A stretch of 64,000 bases of DNA from Limnanthes douglasii subsp. nivea (GCA_036936605.1 JAUPFV010000005.1:2407670-2471669), one strand, 5' to 3'; positions 44,891 through 58,700 are shown, counted from the stretch's first letter. The notes: generated by a model from the sequence alone, not told the origin. Translations and numbers: made by a program.

Positions 44891-46440
44891 CCCAACTTTG
44901 ATTTTTTTTAAAATAAAATTTCCCCAGAACCATCTTATTTATAGTTATGCCAGTATTTGAAAAATAATCCTAAATAATTCATAAAAACTATTTTCTTATA
45001 TTTTCAAACTTAGAAGATTAAAACTATTTGTTTTACAAAAAATAAACTTTTATTTTTGAAAAAAACTAGTTTTTACAAAAAACAAATCATAGAATAAGAT
45101 AAGAGCTTCGATCAAACAATCTGGAGATATAAACATATCAGAAGAGCTTAACGCTATAAATGAATCTTAATTTAACCACAGTTTATCTATGTTTTTATTC
45201 AAACTAGATAGATTTAGAATTTTCCTGATGAGTTTCGGAGATGTTCCTCTACACTTCCAGTACATAACCTCTATACCGACAGAAAAACCCTCATTTATTA
45301 TTGGTGCAGAGGTTATATATTCAAAGGATCTTAAGAGAAAGTCAACCAGAATAAATAAATACGAATGCACTTTCAAGATTAAAATATTTATGATAACTTC
45401 TGAGGAATGGTCTGTAGAGGTCAAATACGTAATTCACTGTGAAAAAGTCTAAAGGATAATTTGTGCTCGGGACACTTCAATATATAAGGGTTGATATTTG
45501 TACATAATTCTTTGTACATGGGTACTCGTCTGTGTGAATATTGTAGTGTAGTGAAAATTTTAAACCCTAAGAAAAAAATCATTTATGCGCACCTATACAA
45601 CACATAACAAAAACAACATAATCCGGAGAAAGGCGGTCGATCACAATTATAATACTTATTAGATGAACTGGAAAGGTTAAATTTATTTGAATGAAATAGA
45701 TGGAATAAAGGAAAATGTAATATGATTACTGTTATTTTCTTTGTACATCATGTTATTTTTTATTTATTACGGATATTGTCCGAAAAATGCTAATAATGGA
45801 TTATACTAACAAGATAACACGAAGTTGTTGTCTGAGGACAGATATTTTCATCTTATTACAAGAATAGGTCGATACTTGAGAGACCTATCAAATCTCATGT
45901 CTCTCTGTTTGACCCTCACATTGGTTATCAAAACCCATAGTATTCTAATCCACTTCCATCGGAAAATATCTTAAAGTCATTAACATATTCTCCACCTCTA
46001 AGGTACTTTAAATTTCACCAGGCCAAATCTGGCTAAATTCACATATGCACGTTCGTATTTGTTTTGATGGTCTGCCAAGCCTCTACTACTCTATATTTGA
46101 TGTTCTATATCGATATTCGATCTAGTTTTATTTCTGTTAATTACAAAGATTCTTCTACATGAATTGCCTCTAAATTGTAATCAATATAAATTGGAAAAGT
46201 ACAATAGTACATGAAACCATAAGAACCACAACAAATAATTTCAAAATTAGGTGCTCGAGTTTGGAAATGATGACAAAATACTATGCCATATTTTTTCCTT
46301 TACCTTCCATTGAAGTGTCATCACTTTGTTCAACCAAATATCGTATCATTATGTTTAAAACTTCCAAACATTATGGACTTTATTATGGACAAGTTTATCG
46401 ATTGTAAAGTCATCTCGAATTATGGTGATTTTATCATATA
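44891..46440. other. Gene-free region
   Basis: Overlapping 85-87 residue frames on both strands at 45167-45452 have no recognisable motif. TATATAAGGG at about 45480 and a nearby CTTTGTACATGGGTACTCG could be LTR-like promoter sequence. No partner found. Confidence 0.35.
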
Positions 46441-49400
46441 CTACTAGAAAGTCCCCAAAAGTAGCCTCCAAGATTACACAAAGCGACTTGTCTGAACAAA
46501 TAACATCATATAAAATTGCAACGGGGATTTTTTTTCGTGCTACTTGGTGTGGATGATTTATAATCGGAGGGTATTTTGGGTAATTTATCAGTTGAGTATT
46601 AACTTTCTAAGTAGAAGGTAGAGAGACAAAAGAGGCGTGTGCTAGTATTTAATATCTCTACAAATAGTACAACCCTCTTAATGAAGTTGGTTGGTGTATA
46701 TATAGTTGTCTTTTATTGACCCATGGGCCTTATGGGTCAAATTTTATAATTGGGTCATTCCTATGAGCCCTCGGGCCTAATAGGCGAACTACTAAGCATA
46801 CAATTGATTCATGGTTCCACTCCTATTATCTTCTTTTTTTTTGAAAATCCATTTGAGGAATTATTGGGATCAATAGGAATATTGCTTCCAACAATATCTG
46901 AACCAATCACTAATTACCGATAAAAAAATATTCAGGGGCCTTTGGCAAAAAACTCTATGCTAAAAATAGGCGATGACCTTCAACTACTTATTAGGTCAGT
47001 TCGAAGTGGATATAAAATTTTATGAGATGATTCACATTAGGTTTCATGGTTCTCTCTACCATCCTACCATTATGGTAGTTGAGCCATTTTATGTTATCGC
47101 AATCCACAACACCAACCCTATTACACCCTTTTTAAAAACTAAATATTCAAATAATTGGTGCCAACTCCTAGATTAGGTAAAAGTGAAGAAAAAAAACTAA
47201 TAAAGGTATGTGAATATGTTATACATAAATCAAAGAGAATGTTTTAGATTTTTATGATAAATCCAAATATTTGTTTATTTTTTTAAGTTAGAAAAAATAT
47301 TCACACCACGATTTGATATTCAAAGTGAGATGGTAGGAAGCTGGTCGGGTTCATGAAAGACCATCATGTGTCGAACCAAAGGAAACTAAAATCGAGCTGA
47401 CCTAACAAATTCTAGTCGATCCTTTTCAAATTATCACCAATATCGAAGCACCTTGACTGTCAAAACGTTGGTAATCCTATAAAAATTCAATAATTATTGG
47501 ATCATATTCAAAACTAATAAGTATTATAAACAATTGATGGGGTGAAATTTTAAGCAGATTCGATTAAATTTTTCCGTAATCATCACACCACAGACCTTGA
47601 TATCCAAAAATTAGGCCACACCTTATTGCACTTATATCGATAGCCATACCCTACCAATAGTTTTATGATGACCACCTTTTGTGGGTTTCCGGCCTCACAA
47701 AATTATCTTTAATTTAATTGCATAAATTACTGAGGTTGAGATCCGGCGCGTTATGATCAACATGAATAGTTCAACCAATGTTATTTAAAAATAATAATTA
47801 ATGGTTATGTGAGCTATGACGCTTCTCTTACCATCTAAAATGGTTTTGGTTAGTTTAACATGGATTGAAACCCATAATTTTTGTGAATTAAAACTAGAGA
47901 TCGTACTTGGGTGGTCGGCCCAACATAAGAAGGTTTAGTATTGGTGGGTGCTCATTCATCTTAAAATAATATTTATGGTTGACCATGGCGTAACCTGATG
48001 CATGCGATTCTTTAAACGGTCTACCAATGCCTCTATTATGTTATCAATGGCCACACCAGTATTATTTGTGGTAATAAATGCACCTTTTAGAATACTAAGC
48101 CTCTTTAAGACACTGGACAAATAGAAATTAATCCGAACATTGATCATTTTTGAGGATATGAATAACCCACAAAAGGCATCAGACTTGTTAATTAAAACCC
48201 AAAAATTCTGTCAAAATAATTAATATGGGTCAACTAAAGTATTAGGGTCGATAGAGAACTGCGACGTATGTTAAGAACCATATTGTTAGCTTTTTTATTT
48301 AAACATTTAAATGAGTTCACAAAATATTTACATGATGTCATTGTTTTTCTTGCCGAGGTGATTGCCATTGGCTCTCAACATTCAATAATTTCTATCCCAT
48401 TAAACAAAAACATCTTATTTTCTCCATTTAAAATGTGGAAGGAATTTTGGGAGATGTGGGCCACTTGAGCAAGGTTGGCCATATTCACAAGGCTTTTTAC
48501 TCAGTATAGACCATAAATACGGTTTTGAAATATATAAACATACCAAATAGTTTATGTGCATCAACTTTATGAACATCAACAAAACATGTTTGAGGGACTC
48601 TTTTCATGTATTGCATATAAATTAATCGGTGGATGCTACTTCGAGAACCCGTATGCCGATACTCATGGATGCATACTTTAGTTTTACTTAAATCCTAATG
48701 CAAGAAAATAATCAATAACATACTGATTTTATGATAAGCGGGGCTCCACTATTAAAAAATAATTCCTTTTGGTCGAAAAATGTACGTGCTTATTAGTAGC
48801 ATTTACAAATAAAACCTTTTTAGATCACCTCGGTCAAAACTTGAAAACATAAATTGGTGACATGTTAGGAAAAACGGCAATGATGTTGGTCATTTGAACA
48901 ACCTCGTAAAGACCCTCTTAGACCTACATTTTGTATATTTGAGGCTTCATCTAAACAAAGTATAGATTCGGCATATAATTTGGAAACCTCTTTGGTTATT
49001 CGATTACTGTGAATGTAAATGAAGCTAATATAATCTGACCGCTTTGTGTCTTTTTCGTTTCATAAAAGAAGCTTTACTTTTTACCAATTGGCTCGCCGTA
49101 CAAAATAGGTGCATTTCTCGTTCCTCATAAATATGCTTACACGTCTTCCAAATACTTAAATAAGTGGGCCATTTTAAATAGGATGCTGAATCTAATATGA
49201 TTTTTCAAAAAAATGAAATAGTATATGGTTTCTCAAAAGGTTATATCTAAGTTGTTTTTTTAAAAACCATTTTATTTGGAGCGCACAATTTCTAACTATA
49301 ACGTTAGCGTAGTCCTCACCACGAGAGAAAGACATGCCCTCTTCATCAAATACTATGTTAGTAAATATCTTATTAATGTTAATTAGTGTTATTTACATCA

Positions 49401-50686
49401 ATTAAAAAATAGCCTCTCACTTGATGTTCGGTTGATTCAAATAAATTTTAACATCAAATTTTGAGTCATGCATTGCTATCAAAAACCATGTTCAAGCTGA
49501 TTTTTTAACCAAGTTGCAAGTGGATCCAAAACTGATATCTAACTACTATCTCATTATGGAATGGCGACATGCCAACATGTTTGACAACCTTATGTGCAAA
49601 CAGATTCCTCAAGTTGAGAATTGGATAGTCGATGAAATTAACTAATCTAGGTGATCCGAATAAGCTTCATGGTGTACCTTAAAGAGAAGCATGCTACAGT
49701 TTAAATGCATCAAACCTATTTTTTCGACCGTTCATCTGACATCGTTGTTATGAATTCCATCATTGATTGGCTAACTGTAACACAGTCCCACCTTACCAAA
49801 GATGCGGCCAAAGATAAATTTGAGTCTCATAATACTAAATTCTGATTTGCTAGATACATCCGGTTAACTGACACACTTTAAAAGACATGTATCATCTATA
49901 ATACCTTATAACTAAACAATCTGAGCTTATTTTGGAATAAATTTACTTGGGAAAATGAGATTATGTTTACTCTCACTATGTATTGAGTGTATGATCTTGC
50001 ACATCGAACCTCTACCTTTGGTACTAATCAATCCGCTAAGAGTGACCCCCGCTCGGAAAAGGGTTAGTGTTACTCGCTGTTGTGTGAAAACTAATCAAAA
50101 CGTACCACAAACTTCAAACAAGTTGACGCGATATTATATAACGAGGTTTGTTTGAACCATACAAAACATTGGTTTTTATCTCAAACCCACATACTTGGGT
50201 GGTAGATCTACGAGGCTTGTTATACCACGACCATTAAATGCAGAATTCGTGTTTTACCATAAACCAAACAAGTTTGGCTACCAAAACTTTATACGGGAAA
50301 TTGGACTACAAATATTATACATTATAAGTCGCACAATTACCTCATCTTAGTTTGTCGAACCTTTTTTTTCATCTCTCGTCTACCCGATTCTTATTCTTGA
50401 TTACCCTTCGATCGGGGTTGGTTGGGGCCCTTAAATAAAGCATACCACCAGACTACCATCGATGCAAATCAACATAAAACTACATATATTTTAAACCAAA
50501 TATACTTGAATAAATAAATTTATAAACCACACGAGAACTTGAGTTCTTACTATCAATAAATAAGTATCATTTATAGAAATTTGGTATAACAAAAATTAAT
50601 AATACCATTGTGCATCCAAACTAAACAACCTTGCATCTTCACTTTACTTTTAGGGTGCGTTATCTTCACATTTTTTATCAATGTTA
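46441..50686. other. Gene-free region, possibly old transposon debris
   Basis: No coherent gene. A short frame near 49470-49630 (NHVQADFLTKLQVDP) might be the end of an RNase H domain, but the match is weak. ACTACTAGAAAG near 46442 resembles a CACTA-type end without its first base, and no second end is seen. The rest is AT-rich unique-looking sequence. Confidence 0.35.
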
Positions 50687-51003
50687 TCATCTATATTTGT
50701 CTCGTTCATTGATAACTCCAAAGACCGTACCATACGCTCTGACCATCGACCTTAGAAGATGTTCTCCCATACTGTCTAACATTATAATCTCGAAATGCGT
50801 CATGATGTTCATGACCAAGTTCAGTTTGAGTTTATGTAATATCTCTTTAACATTTTTGAGTGTGACATCTTTTATATTTTCAAGTTCTATCTTACATGTT
50901 TGGTGTTTTGCCTCTGAAAACTCATCCGCAATCTTAATTAAACATTTATTGCACATTTATAGATGTTTTTTTACCTCTTCAATCACAAGGCCAAACGTTG
51001 AGT
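50687..51003 (-). pseudogene. Unknown coiled-coil-like open frame
   Basis: An open frame on the - strand of about 89 residues (DEFSEAKHQTCKIELENIKD, then VKEILHKLKLNLVMNIMTHF). In the same frame upstream, past one TAA, are residues STFGLVIEEVKKHL. The residue pattern is helical and charged, more protein-like than the opposite-strand frame, which is mostly Ser/Ile/Phe. No family recognised. It may be a fragment of an old gene or of a transposon. Confidence 0.25.
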
Positions 51004-52719
51004 AAGAGCATTTTTTGTTCACGTTCAATAACGACTTAAGGTCTCACAACTTAAAGTTATTACTACTTTGAAATAATAATAAAAAACATTAAACATTACA
51101 TGCACCATAACAAAAAAATACTAAAATCATGAAATTCCAAAAATAAAAGACATATACAATACATAGTTACATTCACACATATCTCCATTTGTCGAGCAAC
51201 AAGCTTTAACAAAGAGTGGTTGACAATTACATTTATGGTGTGAGTTGAAGATCATGTCCTCACAATCGCCTCTCAAATATGATTGATTTGCAGAAGTTCA
51301 CTTGGAACCGGTCGTTACCCCATTCGACCGATCCGATCCATTAATTTTGGTTCTAATAAAAATAGGTGTCTTTCAACTGAAATAGATACCTTGATATTTT
51401 AGTTTATTTTGGTATTTAATTTGGGTTCTCAACTTGTTACATCATTTTGTAAAATTTTAACTCGATATATTTTATCCGTAGAAATGTTTTTTTATGAATT
51501 ATTTGTGCTTTTTTGGTTGACACAAACCTAATCCAAAGCGCGAAACTATTTATTTTAGTAAAAGAAAAAGTTATGAACACATATTTAAATAATATCATGT
51601 AACTAAATTAAGTTGAAATTGTCAATAGAACTATACACTTATATAATATACTCAATTTTTAAAGTTTCTGAATTGACACTGAGTTTTCATTAAAAAATAA
51701 TATATAACCTATCTTATATTTGTTTAGTTATTCTATGGTAAATTTATTTTTTCATCAACCCGAATCTGATCAATCTGAAACTTATCACCTACAAATCTAA
51801 TCCGTTTATGTTTTTAATGGTCTAAAGTGATGCTGCCTGTGTATATAATTCTCAGAGCCATGAGTAAATTGACAGCAATCGAATCACTTCGACAACACTG
51901 TAATACCATAATAGCTATCGTTCATACATTTTTCTGATGCAATCTTAATATAATATAATATATATATCGAATTTAATTATATTCTTTTACCTATGATGTC
52001 GTACTAAAAAACGTGGGAATTGAAATAAAAAATAAAATAAAATACATTATTATTATTATTAGTTATCTAAAATGATGTGTACATGTCACATTTCAGAAAG
52101 GATTTGGTGAATCACTTAGCTAGTGTAGGTGCATCAAGACAAATACATTCAAACAATTAAGTTTGATTTTATAAAATATTGAAGTACGAACGAGTCCATA
52201 TATTGTATTATATTAGGTCAATATTCGAAGCATATATTAAAACAACTATACATGCCTACATCTATAATGGAATAAAGTTGGTAACTTTTTGTTTGTTTTT
52301 TCTTATTAGTATAATAATAAGCATATTAAAAAAACATGCAAGTGGGATTTAATAATGTCTTTTAGCTTTTAGACCGTTACTATGTAATTATCAGAAGAAT
52401 AATTTATATGATTACCGGTGAATCATGAATGAAAATTGACGTAACGTAACTTTAGTAGGTTATTTTAGTACATTTATCAATTTTTTATGTTTTGTGTTAA
52501 ACTATATTTCTTTTCTTATTAATCTCTCACATTATATGGTTATCCGGTGATTCGATTGGTTACCAATTGTCACGCACCAGTTTATACAGTATGTTTTTCG
52601 TATCGCATTTAATTTTTTTAGTTTTTACTCAAAATATTCACATTTTAATTTAAATATTATTGATAAAAGGTTGAATCTATTTTATTAGAAAATTAGATTT
52701 TTAATCTCTAGAATATTTG
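51004..52719. other. Gene-free AT-rich region
   Basis: Nothing recognised apart from short (ATT)n and (TA)n runs near 52040 and 51955. Confidence 0.45.
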
Positions 52720-53290
52720 ATTGGTTCCTAACAGAAGTCGATCGGAGATTAGGGGGTCAGTTCCAATCACCCTCTACGATGATGTCAGGGACTTTTAGAT
52801 TCTTGCCAAGACGAGAATCTTTAATGATATCAGGACCATAGTGAGTGACCAAAGGGGTAGCAATAAAGCCAAAGTTCGTACCAAAATAAGGTTTTTTTAC
52901 TGTTTCCTATAGCCACCTTGAAAAAATTTCTAGCAATAGGGCGCAAGCGAAGGATTTTCCTCCGGGCCCAGGAGGGGAAAGAACCTAGACTAAGATACCA
53001 AAAGTTATTGTTTTTTATTTTTTTCAAGTTAATCCAATCACTCCAGATGGATTGATTATTATTACTGATTATAGACCAAAGGTCTTTGAGGACGACCGCG
53101 TGATTCCAGGTTTTGAGGTCAAGAATTCCAAGACCGTCCTCTTTCGAAGGAATGGTAATGGAGGTCCATGCGACTTTGGCCCCATAAAATTTCATGGTAG
53201 GTCCTGACCACAGAAAACGACGGAGATATTGAGACAGTTCCTTAAGGATTCTAAAAGGGAGGATGAAAATAAAAGACCAGTAAACCTAGC
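52720..53290 (-). pseudogene. L1-type LINE fragment, C-terminal RT to zf-RVT linker
   Basis: The - strand reads RILKELSQYLRRFLWSGP, then AKVAWTSITIPSKEDGLGIL, LKTWNHAVVLKDLWSII, ARRKILRLRPIARNFFKVAI and TLFWYELW. These follow the plant LINE ORF2 order after the YADD motif: 'FLWSG', 'KVAW--v--PK-EGGLGI', 'WN-AlllK-lW', 'IG-G--t-lW-D-W'. Stops at both ends. No RT palm or RNase H nearby, so it is a 0.6 kb fragment. Confidence 0.85.
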
Positions 53291-53759
53291 CAGCAATCAG
53301 AAAAGACTTAATATAACTATTTTTTTATTATTATTGTAAAATTATGTTAATGATTACATAAAAATATAGATAACTAATTACTTTAATAGTATTTAGACTT
53401 AATAGGTAATATATCAAAAATTAATTAAATAATTATTATGGAAAATTTAATAGTAAATAATATTTAATATTGAAAAATAGTTATGTGTATATAAAATTAG
53501 GATAATGTATCAATATTCACCCAACTTCAAATTTATTTACCAACAACCGCGTTGATAAACTATAAATAATCACCAACTAGTAAATGAGTATTTATAGATA
53601 ACCACCTAGTAGTATGAAATACTCCTTAGCCATTATTACTCTTTTCTTTTTTACTTTTGTAAATGTCATATCTTTCAAAACTTAGTTCCAAAAGAATCTA
53701 AAGATATAATTGGTTTTGTTTTTTCTAAGACGAACTAAATTATATCCATGAAAGATATT
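53291..53759. other. Gene-free AT-rich spacer
   Basis: Nothing recognised. Confidence 0.5.
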
Positions 53760-54540
53760 TTTTAGTTGCGTAATTACGTGTAATTGGGTTGCAAAATAAG
53801 TGTGGAAAGAGAAAATGTGTTCAAGTTGTGGAATTATGTGTGATTTGGTTACTAAAAGGAAACTGTATTACAGTAACAAAATTATGTGCAAAGGTCAAAT
53901 ATGAAGAAAATGGTTGCGGAAATACGACTTTTAGTTGTTAAATAAATATGGTTGTGTGAAATAAAAAATAATACAACTTTTTTTAAGAATAAATGTTAGT
54001 TGGGTGTGAAACAAGTAACTTTTTAGTTGTAAAAATGTGTCCATTTTATGTCGAAAAAAAAAATTTGAAATAATATTGGACTGTGTTTGACTTTCAAAAC
54101 GACGTGTAATCTAGTTGTTAAAAAAATTGTGCTTCAATTGTATAAAATGATTGTGTTTTAGTTGCGTAATTATGTGCAAATGAGTTGAGTAAATAACAAG
54201 AAAATAGTTACAGAAATAGGACTTTAGTGGCTAAATAAGTCTGATTGTGTGAAAAACAAAATACAACTTGTTATTATGAAAATAAGTGTTAATTGATTGT
54301 GAAACAACTAAACTTTTTATAGTTACAAAAATATGTGCATTTCTATGTTGAGAAATGTTTTTGAAAGAAAAGAAAAAAGATCGCGTTCAAGTTGCGAAAA
54401 TACATGTAATTTGGTTGCGAAATTAGTCTCGAAAAAATAATTGTGTTACAGTTGCGTAATTACGTGCAATTTGGGTGTTAAGCAACAATTGTGTCCCCGA
54501 TACGAAATTATGTGTAATTTGGTTGTGAAAATAAGAAAGA
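53760..54540. repeat. Degenerate tandem repeats built on GTTGCGTAATTATGTG words
   Basis: The phrase (T)TAGTTGCGTAATTAYGTG followed by TAATTTGGTTG recurs at about 53763, 54154, 54440 and in weaker forms between. Two larger blocks (about 53860-54100 and 54160-54380) share ACAGAAATAGGACTTTAGT-like, TTGTGTGAAA, AATACAACTT and GTTACAAAAATATGTGCATT-like phrases in the same order, which looks like a roughly 300-bp tandem duplication. Not coding. Confidence 0.65.
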
Positions 54541-55009
54541 AATCTTCAAAAATATTATTTATGTATTTTGTTTTGTTCGTTTTAATATATATATATATAT
54601 TGTGAATGAGTCGAATAGTGCCTTGACAGTGTATCGTGCTCAGCGGTACAGTTTTGTGTCATTGATAGTAAACTCTAATACAATAGATGGTTTTCTTATT
54701 AGTGTATATGAGCTCATTATGCCCATTGTCTAGTAAGTCTATTTATTCCCTATAAATAGACTATTATGGCTACACAAAACACAATCTGAAATCTGTAACC
54801 TTTTCTATCATAGTGAAACTCTTTTCTCTGGCGGTGCCCGTGAATGTAGACAATTGTCGAACCACGTTAAATCATGTGTTCATCTGAGTTTGTTCTTCGC
54901 ATATTTTCTATGCTTGAGCCATTTTGTGATAATTGCATAGTAATTTAATAACAAAATTGGTATGAGAGCCACGTGGTGAAATTAGGGCTTGTGCAATTAG
55001 GGTTTCACA

Positions 55010-56030
55010 ATGGCGTCTACAGCAACAAAATACATGATTGAAAAATTTGATGGGGGATCCAACTTTGCGTTGTGGAATATTAAACTGAAATATTCATTGG
55101 TACTGCAAGGGTTGTGGAAGGCTGTGGAGAATAAGTTACCAGAAGAAATGAAAGAAGAGGAGAAGCAAGATCTTCAAGAAAAGGCTTTGTGCTGGATTTT
55201 AATGAGTGTGAAAGACAATGTGCTTCGCAAGATTAGTGGTGAGAAGACTGATGCCTGCGCATGGAAGAAGCTAGGAGATCTTTACTCAGAGAAATCAGTA
55301 GTAAACCGATTATACTTGAAGAAGAATTTGTATGATTTCAGATAAAAGAAGTTATGTCCATAACTGAGCACTTAGATAATTTTAAATCAATTATAATGGA
55401 CTTGGAGAACATAGATAACAATATTGAGAATGAGGATCAATCTCTGTTTGTATTGAGATTGTCACCAGCTCCCTATGAAAACTTTGTAGGTATTATTATG
55501 TATGGTAAGGATAAGTTATCGCTAGCAGATGTCAAAAAGGGGGCACTCAAATCAAAGGAGATGAGACAGTTGCATCCAGCCAATCAAGTTGAAGAGGAAG
55601 GTCTTATGACTAGGGGAAGATCTAGAAGCAAAGCGAGTTCTTTAAGAAGGAAGAACTGGAGGTCCAAGTCAAATGTAAAGCACTAAAATTGTTATGAATG
55701 TGGTGAGCATGGTCATTATAGGAGATATTGTTCGAAACTAAATGGTATAAGGGAATTCAAAAGGAAAATGCACCAAAAATTGTTGAAGGTGTGAACGATT
55801 CCGACGATAGTGAAAACAGTGGTAGTAGAGATGTATTGTCCGTGAGTTCAGACTTTGGGCAAAACTCTTGGGTACTCAATACTGGCGCTACATATCATAT
55901 GTGTCAATTCAAGCAGTGGTTCGATACGTACAAGCCAATGCAGGGAACTGTCTATTTGGGGTACAATCATTTGTTGACTGTCGGTAGTATTGGTAACGTC
56001 AGAATCAGAATGTTTGACATGGTTTGATTT
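55010..56030 (+). pseudogene. Copia gag, zinc knuckle and protease remnant
   Basis: ATG at 55010 is a good start (MASTATKYMIEKFDGGSNFA). It reads copia gag to 55345, where a stop and frameshift hand over to 55354-55686 (SITEHLDNFKSIIMDLENID). The knuckle CYECGEHGHYRRYC follows near 55690-55735, just after a TAA. The protease motif in 55728-56027 reads WVLNTGATYHMC: the catalytic Asp is Asn. The frame ends at 56025, shortly before the deletion joint. Confidence 0.83.
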
Positions 56031-56059
56031 CAATGAATCAAAGGTAAGGAATCGACTTC

Positions 56060-57400
56060 AATGAAATGTTTTCTCCAGTGGTGAAGCATAGTTCGATTCG
56101 AGTTTTGTTAACCATAGTAGTTTTTCAAGATTTAGAGCTTGAGCAGTTGGGTGTGAAGACTACGTTTCTATATGGTGAATTGGAGGAGCAAATCTACATG
56201 CGACAACCAGAGGGATTTATTGAACCTAATATGGAGGATAAAGTTTGTATATTGAAAAAGTCACTATATGGTTTGAAACAGTCACCTAGGCAATGGTACA
56301 AACGTTTTGATACATTTATGGTGTCAAAAGGGTTCACGAGGAGTCCATATAATAGTTGTGTGTACCATCAAAAGATGTCAGATGATTCTTATATTTACTT
56401 GTTGTTGTATGTGGATGATATACTTATTGGTGCTTGTAGTATGTCACGCACTGTGCAGATAAAGAAGCAGCTTAGTGCCGAGTTTGAGATGAAGTATCTG
56501 GGTAAAGCAAAGAAAATTCTTGGTATGGAGATTATCAGGAACAAAAGTGTAGGATCATTACACTTGTCTCAACAAATCTATATTGATAAAGTGTTACAAC
56601 AATTCAACATGTTTGATGCTAAAGCAGTTAGTATTCCATTTGCTACTCATTTCAAGTTGTCTGCAGTAGGAGCGGGCAAGGATGATGCTGAGTTGGAACA
56701 AATGTCGAAGGTTCCATATGCAAATGCAGTTGATAGTATCATGTATGTTATGGTATGCACACGTCCTAATATTTCACATGCGGTTAGTGTAGTTAGCAGG
56801 TACATGGGATGTCCTGGGAAAGAACACTGGTAGGCAGTGAAATGGATACTTCGGTATCTTAAGAATACTGTGAACATTGGCTTAACTTTTAACAAGACCA
56901 ATATTGGTGAATTGCTGAATGATGTTGCGGGATCATTGGTTGGTTTTGTTGATTCTGCTTTTGCATGTGATATGGATAAAAGAAGATCTCTGACAGAATA
57001 TGTATTTACTCTAGCTGGGAGTGCAATCAGTTGGAAAGCACAGTTGCAAGCTACTGTAGCTTTGTCTACAACAAATGCAGAGTACACGGCGCTATCAGAA
57101 GCAGTTAAAGAGGCAATATGGTTGCAAGGTTTGGGTGGCAGATTTTAGCTTGGATAGGACTACTACAAAAATGTTTTGTGACAGTCAAAGTGTCATACAC
57201 CTTATAGGGAACCAAATGTACCATAAGCGTACAAAGCACATAGATGTGAGGTATCATTTTATTCGTGATATAATATCAAAGTGAATTGTTGATGTGAAGA
57301 AAGTGTCTACACACGATAATCCAGCAGATATAATGACCAATGCAGTATCAGTTCGAAAGTTTAGGGAGTGCCTAAACTGGATTGGTGTTCGCAATATAGA
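56060..57400 (+). pseudogene. Copia RT (N-terminally truncated) and RNase H
   Basis: The frame opens inside RT at EMFSPVVKHSSIRVLL, runs through LGVKTTFLYGELEEQIYM and LKKSLYGLKQSPRQWYKRFD, then the palm motif LLLYVDDILI (YVDD) to 56833. After a TAG, RNase H continues in 56837-57148 (VGFVDSAFACDMDKRRSLT, STTNAEYTALSEA) and, after a frameshift, in 57075-57284 (DSQSVIHLIGNQ, HIDVRYHFIRD). RT and RNase H catalytic residues remain, but the fingers domain of RT and the whole integrase are missing. Confidence 0.88.
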
Positions 57401-57531
57401 GTGAATGCTTTAGGAGCATTTGGTGAGTTAGAAGAATAGAAGTTTCTTTGTTGATAGTCTGTCATTCGCATATGTCGTGTGCTTGAGCCATTTTGGGATA
57501 ATTCTTTAGTAATTTAATAACTATATATATA

Positions 57532-58029
57532 TATAATTAGTTTTTAGTTGAATTTGAAAAATATAAAATTTTAAAATTTAAATATAACTAATTATTAAAT
57601 CTATATCTGTTTGTGTATTCTAAAAATATTGTAATAATAATTTATGTTACACTTAAATAATTATAGATAATTTAATTTTTATTGGATATATTATGGTAAC
57701 TTATTCATATCATTATGATATTTTTATGGTTATTGTTATAGATGAAAATATACTTGATGAATATTCAAGAGTATGTAATAAATGCTTCATACGAGATGCC
57801 ATCTCGATTTTTTTATTTATTGTTTATGAACATTCTTACGTTTTGCCACCTGCATTAATCTTAGCACGCATTTTTGTTTACGTATGGTATTTTTATTTAT
57901 TTTTTAAAAAAATGAAGAATGGTATAGTCGGATAGCATGATGCATTAAACATAATAATGTGAGACAGACAAAGTCAATTGAGTAGTTAGATTGATACGGT
58001 TGGTTTATTAAATAGTACAAGAGCTGTTA
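57532..58029. other. Gene-free AT-rich spacer
   Basis: Starts in a (TA)n run. Nothing else recognised; the 80-residue frame at 57693-57935 is rich in Ile, Phe and Tyr and has no motif. Confidence 0.45.
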
Positions 58030-58700
58030 ACCGTATCGACAATCGGATCAGTTCGGCCGATCCCGACTGATAATAATCAGATCGAAAAATTTTTAATGGT
58101 TTGATTTACAGTTTTATTTTAAAAATCAAAATCGATAAAGAACCGAAACAATAAAAATCGATTCGAAATTGAATCGATAAAATTGATAAACCAGTATAAT
58201 CGGTTAAGAACTGAACTGATAAAACCGATAGAAGCGATACAGAACCGAACCGATTGTATCGATAATCCGGTATATACGATATGAAATCGAACAAATAAAA
58301 TTGGTTGAACCAATTATTATTTTTATTTTCTATACATTATATTATCAAAATTAATAGATAATTACCAATTTTTAATAAAAATCATGGAATAATTTCTAAA
58401 CTTTAATCTTTATATTATTTATTTAAATAAAAATAAATTATAATTAAATTATAATTTTTTTAGAATGGACGGGACAGACCGAGACCAAACAGATAAAAGA
58501 CCATACCAAAACTGGATCGAACCGAAACGGGAACGAACTGAATTCGAACTTGAATTGAACCGAATTGAAAATGTAGCGGTCCGGTCCAATTCTAAAAAAT
58601 AAAATCTAAAACTTAGCGATCTGGTCCGATCCAACTCTGATCCGATCGAAACTGATAAACTTAGTGATCTGATCTGATTCTGTCCAAATCTAAATTGTAC
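58030..58700. repeat. Degenerate GAACCGATAAAA / CGATCCGATC repeats
   Basis: Dozens of short words of the type AACCGAT, AATCGATAAA, GAACCGAAACG and GGTCCGATCC, with no fixed period. The left part (58090-58310) and right part (58460-58690) have different dominant words. Such stretches are common as subterminal repeats of plant DNA transposons. No ends were found. Confidence 0.6.

Larger units (their letters stand above)
54601..57531 (+). mobile_element. Ty1/copia element lacking integrase and most of its 3' LTR
   Basis: The 5' LTR is 54601-54953 (TGTGAATGAG to AATAACA, TATA box CTATAAATAG at about 54755). A primer-binding site, TGGTATGAGAGCC at about 54958, differs by one base from the tRNA-Met type. 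Gag, zinc knuckle and protease remnants are followed directly by the middle of RT, so integrase and the N-terminal RT are gone. The 3' LTR survives only as its last ~90 bases (about 57440-57531). TATAT flanks both ends, but the site is a TA microsatellite, so this is weak evidence for a target duplication. Confidence 0.87.

Noticed and set aside
45167..45452. Overlapping 85-87 residue frames on both strands
   Set aside because: No motif, no conservation evidence, and openness on both strands is typical of chance in AT-rich DNA.
46442..46470. CACTA transposon end (ACTACTAGAAAG)
   Set aside because: The first base is missing, no second end was found, and there are no subterminal repeats or transposase.
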